DNA of 14,649 nucleotides from JAIBJP01 sp035601195 (GTDB lineage Bacteria; Actinomycetota; Thermoleophilia; Gaiellales; Gaiellaceae). The notes under the pieces were generated by a model that ran no database searches, was not told where the DNA came from, and worked only from the letters and a program-made list of their open reading frames with translations. The position numbers and the translations under genes are program-made. The stretch spans positions 1 through 14,649 of the forward strand of contig DATNOU010000144.1 of NCBI GenBank assembly GCA_035601195.1. The letters run 5' to 3'. Position 1 is the stretch's first letter; each line of letters starts with the position of its first letter. Shown in pieces: positions 12,674-14,649 of the stretch.

Positions 12674-13732
12674 ATGAACGGCAAGACGGCGGAAGCCGAA
12701 GACGCGACCGCGCTCTTCTCGCGATACTCGGTCGGCGTCTACCGCTATTGCCTCGGACGGCTCGGATCGCCCGAGGAGGCGGAGGATGCCCTCCAGCTCA
12801 CGTACCTCAACGCGTGGCGCAGTCTCAAGCGCGGCTTCGAGCCGCAACAGCCACGGGCCTGGCTGTTCCAAATCGCGGCGAACGTCTGTGCAACCTCGCT
12901 GCGCTCGAAGCTGCGTGGCACGCGGCTCGAGCTACGTGATCCCAGTGCGCTGGACGAGCTCGCCGGGTCTGGAGAGCCGGGAAATGAGGAGCTTCTCGGT
13001 TTGTCCCAGGCGCTGCGTGACCTACCTGCTCGGCAGCGTCGGGCAATCTTGTTGCGCGATTGGCACGGGCTCTCGTATGACGAGATCGCTGCGGAGATGG
13101 CCGTCTCGGACGCCGCCGTCGAGACGCTGCTGTTTCGAGCGCGGAAGAAAGTTGCAACCACCCTCGCTAATCCCGACTGGAGAAGACGGCTCGCGCCGTC
13201 GCGGGCGCTTCTCATCTGGCCATTCGGGTTCCTCCGCACCAAGTCCCTGGTCACCGGAGGCGCGGAGCAACTCAAGATGGGCGTTGCCCTCGCCGGTGGG
13301 ACCGTCGTTCCTCTCATCGCGTTCGGGCTCATCCAAGTCTTGCTCTCGGAGCCCAATGAGACGACGCAAGAGCCTCAAAGGGCTGCCATCTCGCAGGTCG
13401 CACAGGCTCGGGCATCGGGCTCGTGGCCAGAACAACTGCAGGAACAACTCGTTCTCGCCCCGATGTCGGCAGAAGGGACGAGCAAGACGCGGCTTGGTCC
13501 GCAAGCCGAGTCGCGGGGGGGCGCCGACTCGCCAAAGAAAAGCAAGGCTCACTCGTCGAAGGCCAAGGCAAATCCGAGCGTCGGGCCCGAACCGAAGGTC
13601 GTGCTTTGCCACGGCACCCAGTCCAAGGCCCAACCTGGCACCCAGTCCAAGGCCCAACCTGGCGTCACCGTCAGCGTGTCCAAGCACGGATTGGCCGGCC
13701 TCAGCAAAGACACGGCCGGTGCATGCGGATAG
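12674..13732 (+). CDS. ECF-type RNA polymerase sigma factor with transmembrane segment and extracytoplasmic tail
   Basis: A 352-residue protein. Sigma region 2 spans about 11-80 (YSVGVYRYCLGRLGSPEEAE, then AWLFQIAANVC). Region 4 spans about 105-165 (LRDLPARQRRAILLRDWHGL, then YDEIAAEM and AVETLLFRARKK). Both are diagnostic of sigma-70 family ECF factors. Beyond the usual length of about 190 there is one hydrophobic segment (about 202-224) and a 130-residue polar tail rich in Gln, Ser and Lys. The tail ends in a Cys-containing module (VVLCHGTQS, then VTVSVSKHGLAG and DTAGACG). So the sigma factor appears membrane-tethered, with its own sensor or anchor domain. ATG 12674 is preferred; GTG 12635 would add 13 residues. 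No separate anti-sigma gene is adjacent. Confidence 0.85.
   Translation: MNGKTAEAEDATALFSRYSVGVYRYCLGRLGSPEEAEDALQLTYLNAWRSLKRGFEPQQPRAWLFQIAANVCATSLRSKLRGTRLELRDPSALDELAGSGEPGNEELLGLSQALRDLPARQRRAILLRDWHGLSYDEIAAEMAVSDAAVETLLFRARKKVATTLANPDWRRRLAPSRALLIWPFGFLRTKSLVTGGAEQLKMGVALAGGTVVPLIAFGLIQVLLSEPNETTQEPQRAAISQVAQARASGSWPEQLQEQLVLAPMSAEGTSKTRLGPQAESRGGADSPKKSKAHSSKAKANPSVGPEPKVVLCHGTQSKAQPGTQSKAQPGVTVSVSKHGLAGLSKDTAGACG
13613..13660 (+). repeat. Two exact 24-bp tandem repeats inside the sigma factor tail
   Basis: The unit at 13613-13636 is repeated exactly at 13637-13660. It encodes GTQSKAQP twice. It falls within the CHxTxS-type module and separates its two halves by eight extra residues, so it looks like a recent in-frame duplication. 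Confidence 0.9.
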
Positions 13733-13736
13733 GAAG

Positions 13737-13759
13737 CGCGGCCGCTCCCTGCGGCCGCG
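13737..13759 (+). terminator. Strong GC hairpin after the sigma factor gene
   Basis: CGCGGCCGC (13737-13745) and GCGGCCGCG (13751-13759) form a perfect 9-bp stem with the loop TCCCT, four nt after the TAG stop (13730-13732). It is probably an intrinsic terminator. It lacks a clean U run. The rest of 13760-13907 shows nothing further. Confidence 0.6.
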
Positions 13760-13907
13760 GATGCACTCAGCTTCTTTGCGGGTGGATCACCAATGAATCA
13801 TGCGGTCTTCCCTGCGGCTTCATTCTCTAGAGACGGTCCCTGAGCAGAAAACTTGCGCGACGGGCCGCGGCGGGTTTGTGCGAGACCGACTAAGCGAGCT
13901 GCCGGCC

Positions 13908-14649
13908 TCAGGAGACGGACGCCGGCAGGCGGAGCGCGCGTGTGCGTGCGCGGGCCTCGCGCCACCAGATGATCTCGTACGCATCGAATGCGACCCAGAC
14001 GGCGGCCACGAGCGCGAGCGCGAGGAGCGCCGGCACGACTACGACTATCGGGAACAGCAAGGCGCAAGCGACCGCGGCGATTAAGCGGCCACGACCGAGT
14101 GTGCGCGAGACACGCAGACGCAGCGCGACGTAGGCGAGTAGGTAGAGCGCGGGGCCGCCGCAGAGGCCGAGCGCCGGGATCGTGTCGAGCTCGTCGCCGA
14201 CATGCGCGAGCGTCGTCTTCATCGCGAACGCGAAGAAGACGATGCCTGCCACCATCGGCAGATGCAGATACGTGTAGGCATCGCGCGCAAGGGCGGTGCG
14301 CTGCGCGCCGCTTCGGTCGGCGAGCATCTGCTGGCCGCGGATCGGAAAGAAATCGAAGTACGCCAACCAGAACGAGGTGGTCACCACCAGTCCGAGCACG
14401 GCGGCGACGATCACGCCGGTGCCGATTTCGGTACTCCTCGCCCCGAGGCCGATGGCGATCAAGGACTCGCCGATCGAAATGATCACGATTAGCCCGTGAC
14501 GCTCGACGAAGTGCGCTGGCTGCACGCGCCAACCGCTGATCCCACCGAGGAGCGGCCCGAACAAGCCGACGGCGAGCGCGGCCAGCCAGAGCATGGGCCT
14601 CAGCCCGCCGTGGAAGAACCCCGCGGCGATGATCAGAGCCGTGCCGGCG
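13908..14649 (-). CDS. Low-temperature-requirement A (LtrA) family membrane protein, 5' truncated
   Basis: The minus-strand frame is open to the window edge, so the start is missing; about 246 C-terminal residues are seen. LtrA landmarks are HFVERHGLIVIISIGESLIA, then FWLAYFDFFPIRG and DAYTYLHLPMVAGIVFFAFA. There are about six hydrophobic helices. The ERHG...IGES pair is the family signature. The founding member was found by its need for growth at low temperature in Listeria; the molecular role is unknown. The ATG at 14594 is internal: codons upstream of it (AGTALIIAAGFFHGGLRP) still look like the family. Confidence 0.85.
   Translation of the reverse strand, partial: AGTALIIAAGFFHGGLRPMLWLAALAVGLFGPLLGGISGWRVQPAHFVERHGLIVIISIGESLIAIGLGARSTEIGTGVIVAAVLGLVVTTSFWLAYFDFFPIRGQQMLADRSGAQRTALARDAYTYLHLPMVAGIVFFAFAMKTTLAHVGDELDTIPALGLCGGPALYLLAYVALRLRVSRTLGRGRLIAAVACALLFPIVVVVPALLALALVAAVWVAFDAYEIIWWREARARTRALRLPASVS

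Noticed and set aside
13798..14532. 244-residue minus-strand ORF overlapping the LtrA frame
   Set aside because: Arg-rich shadow translation; the other minus frame is a recognisable membrane protein.

Overview
The window is uniformly GC-rich, densely packed DNA with many GTG/TTG starts and stop/start overlaps. The gene families (ABATE/CGNR zinc-finger protein, short actinobacterial-type CtaG, LtrA, STAS antagonist, ECF sigma factor with a membrane tail) fit a high-GC Actinomycetota chromosome. A deep branch such as Thermoleophilia or Rubrobacteria is my guess; the sequence alone does not prove it.

Region 1 (1-4243, + strand) is a selenoprotein glycine/sarcosine/betaine reductase (Grd) operon: the end of grdE, then grdB, grdC, a thioredoxin and grdA. 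Both grdB and grdA contain an in-frame UGA at exactly the known selenocysteine position, so ordinary gene callers would break each into two pieces. A hairpin that could act as a bacterial SECIS follows each UGA. Together the genes would reductively deaminate glycine (or demethylate/cleave a methylated derivative): a pyruvoyl/selenocysteine component B binds the substrate, selenoprotein A carries the carboxymethyl group, component C releases acetyl phosphate, and thioredoxin supplies electrons. No grdD, trxB or sel genes are in view.

Region 2 (4244-5550, +) holds a cytosolic trypsin-like serine protease of visibly lower GC, and a hypothetical ORF with no standard start codon. Region 3 (5540-9189, - strand) is a tight four-gene overlapping run: STAS anti-sigma antagonist, CtaG-like copper/cytochrome oxidase assembly protein, a GMC oxidoreductase with a fused gluconate-dehydrogenase-subunit-3-like N-terminus, and 3-methyladenine DNA glycosylase I.

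Region 4 (9260-14649) holds tRNA-Gly(UCC), an AI-2E-family permease, a small hypothetical protein convergent with an ABATE/CGNR-type regulator across a symmetrical hairpin, a lipoprotein alpha/beta hydrolase, a 38-residue leucine-rich membrane peptide, an ECF sigma factor with a transmembrane segment and extracytoplasmic tail, and the 3' part of an LtrA membrane protein.

The most notable item is the rearranged, apparently grdD-less selenocysteine Grd operon, whose GrdB has lost one cysteine of its UxxCxxC motif. It sits in a genome that also carries an oxidase-assembly gene.
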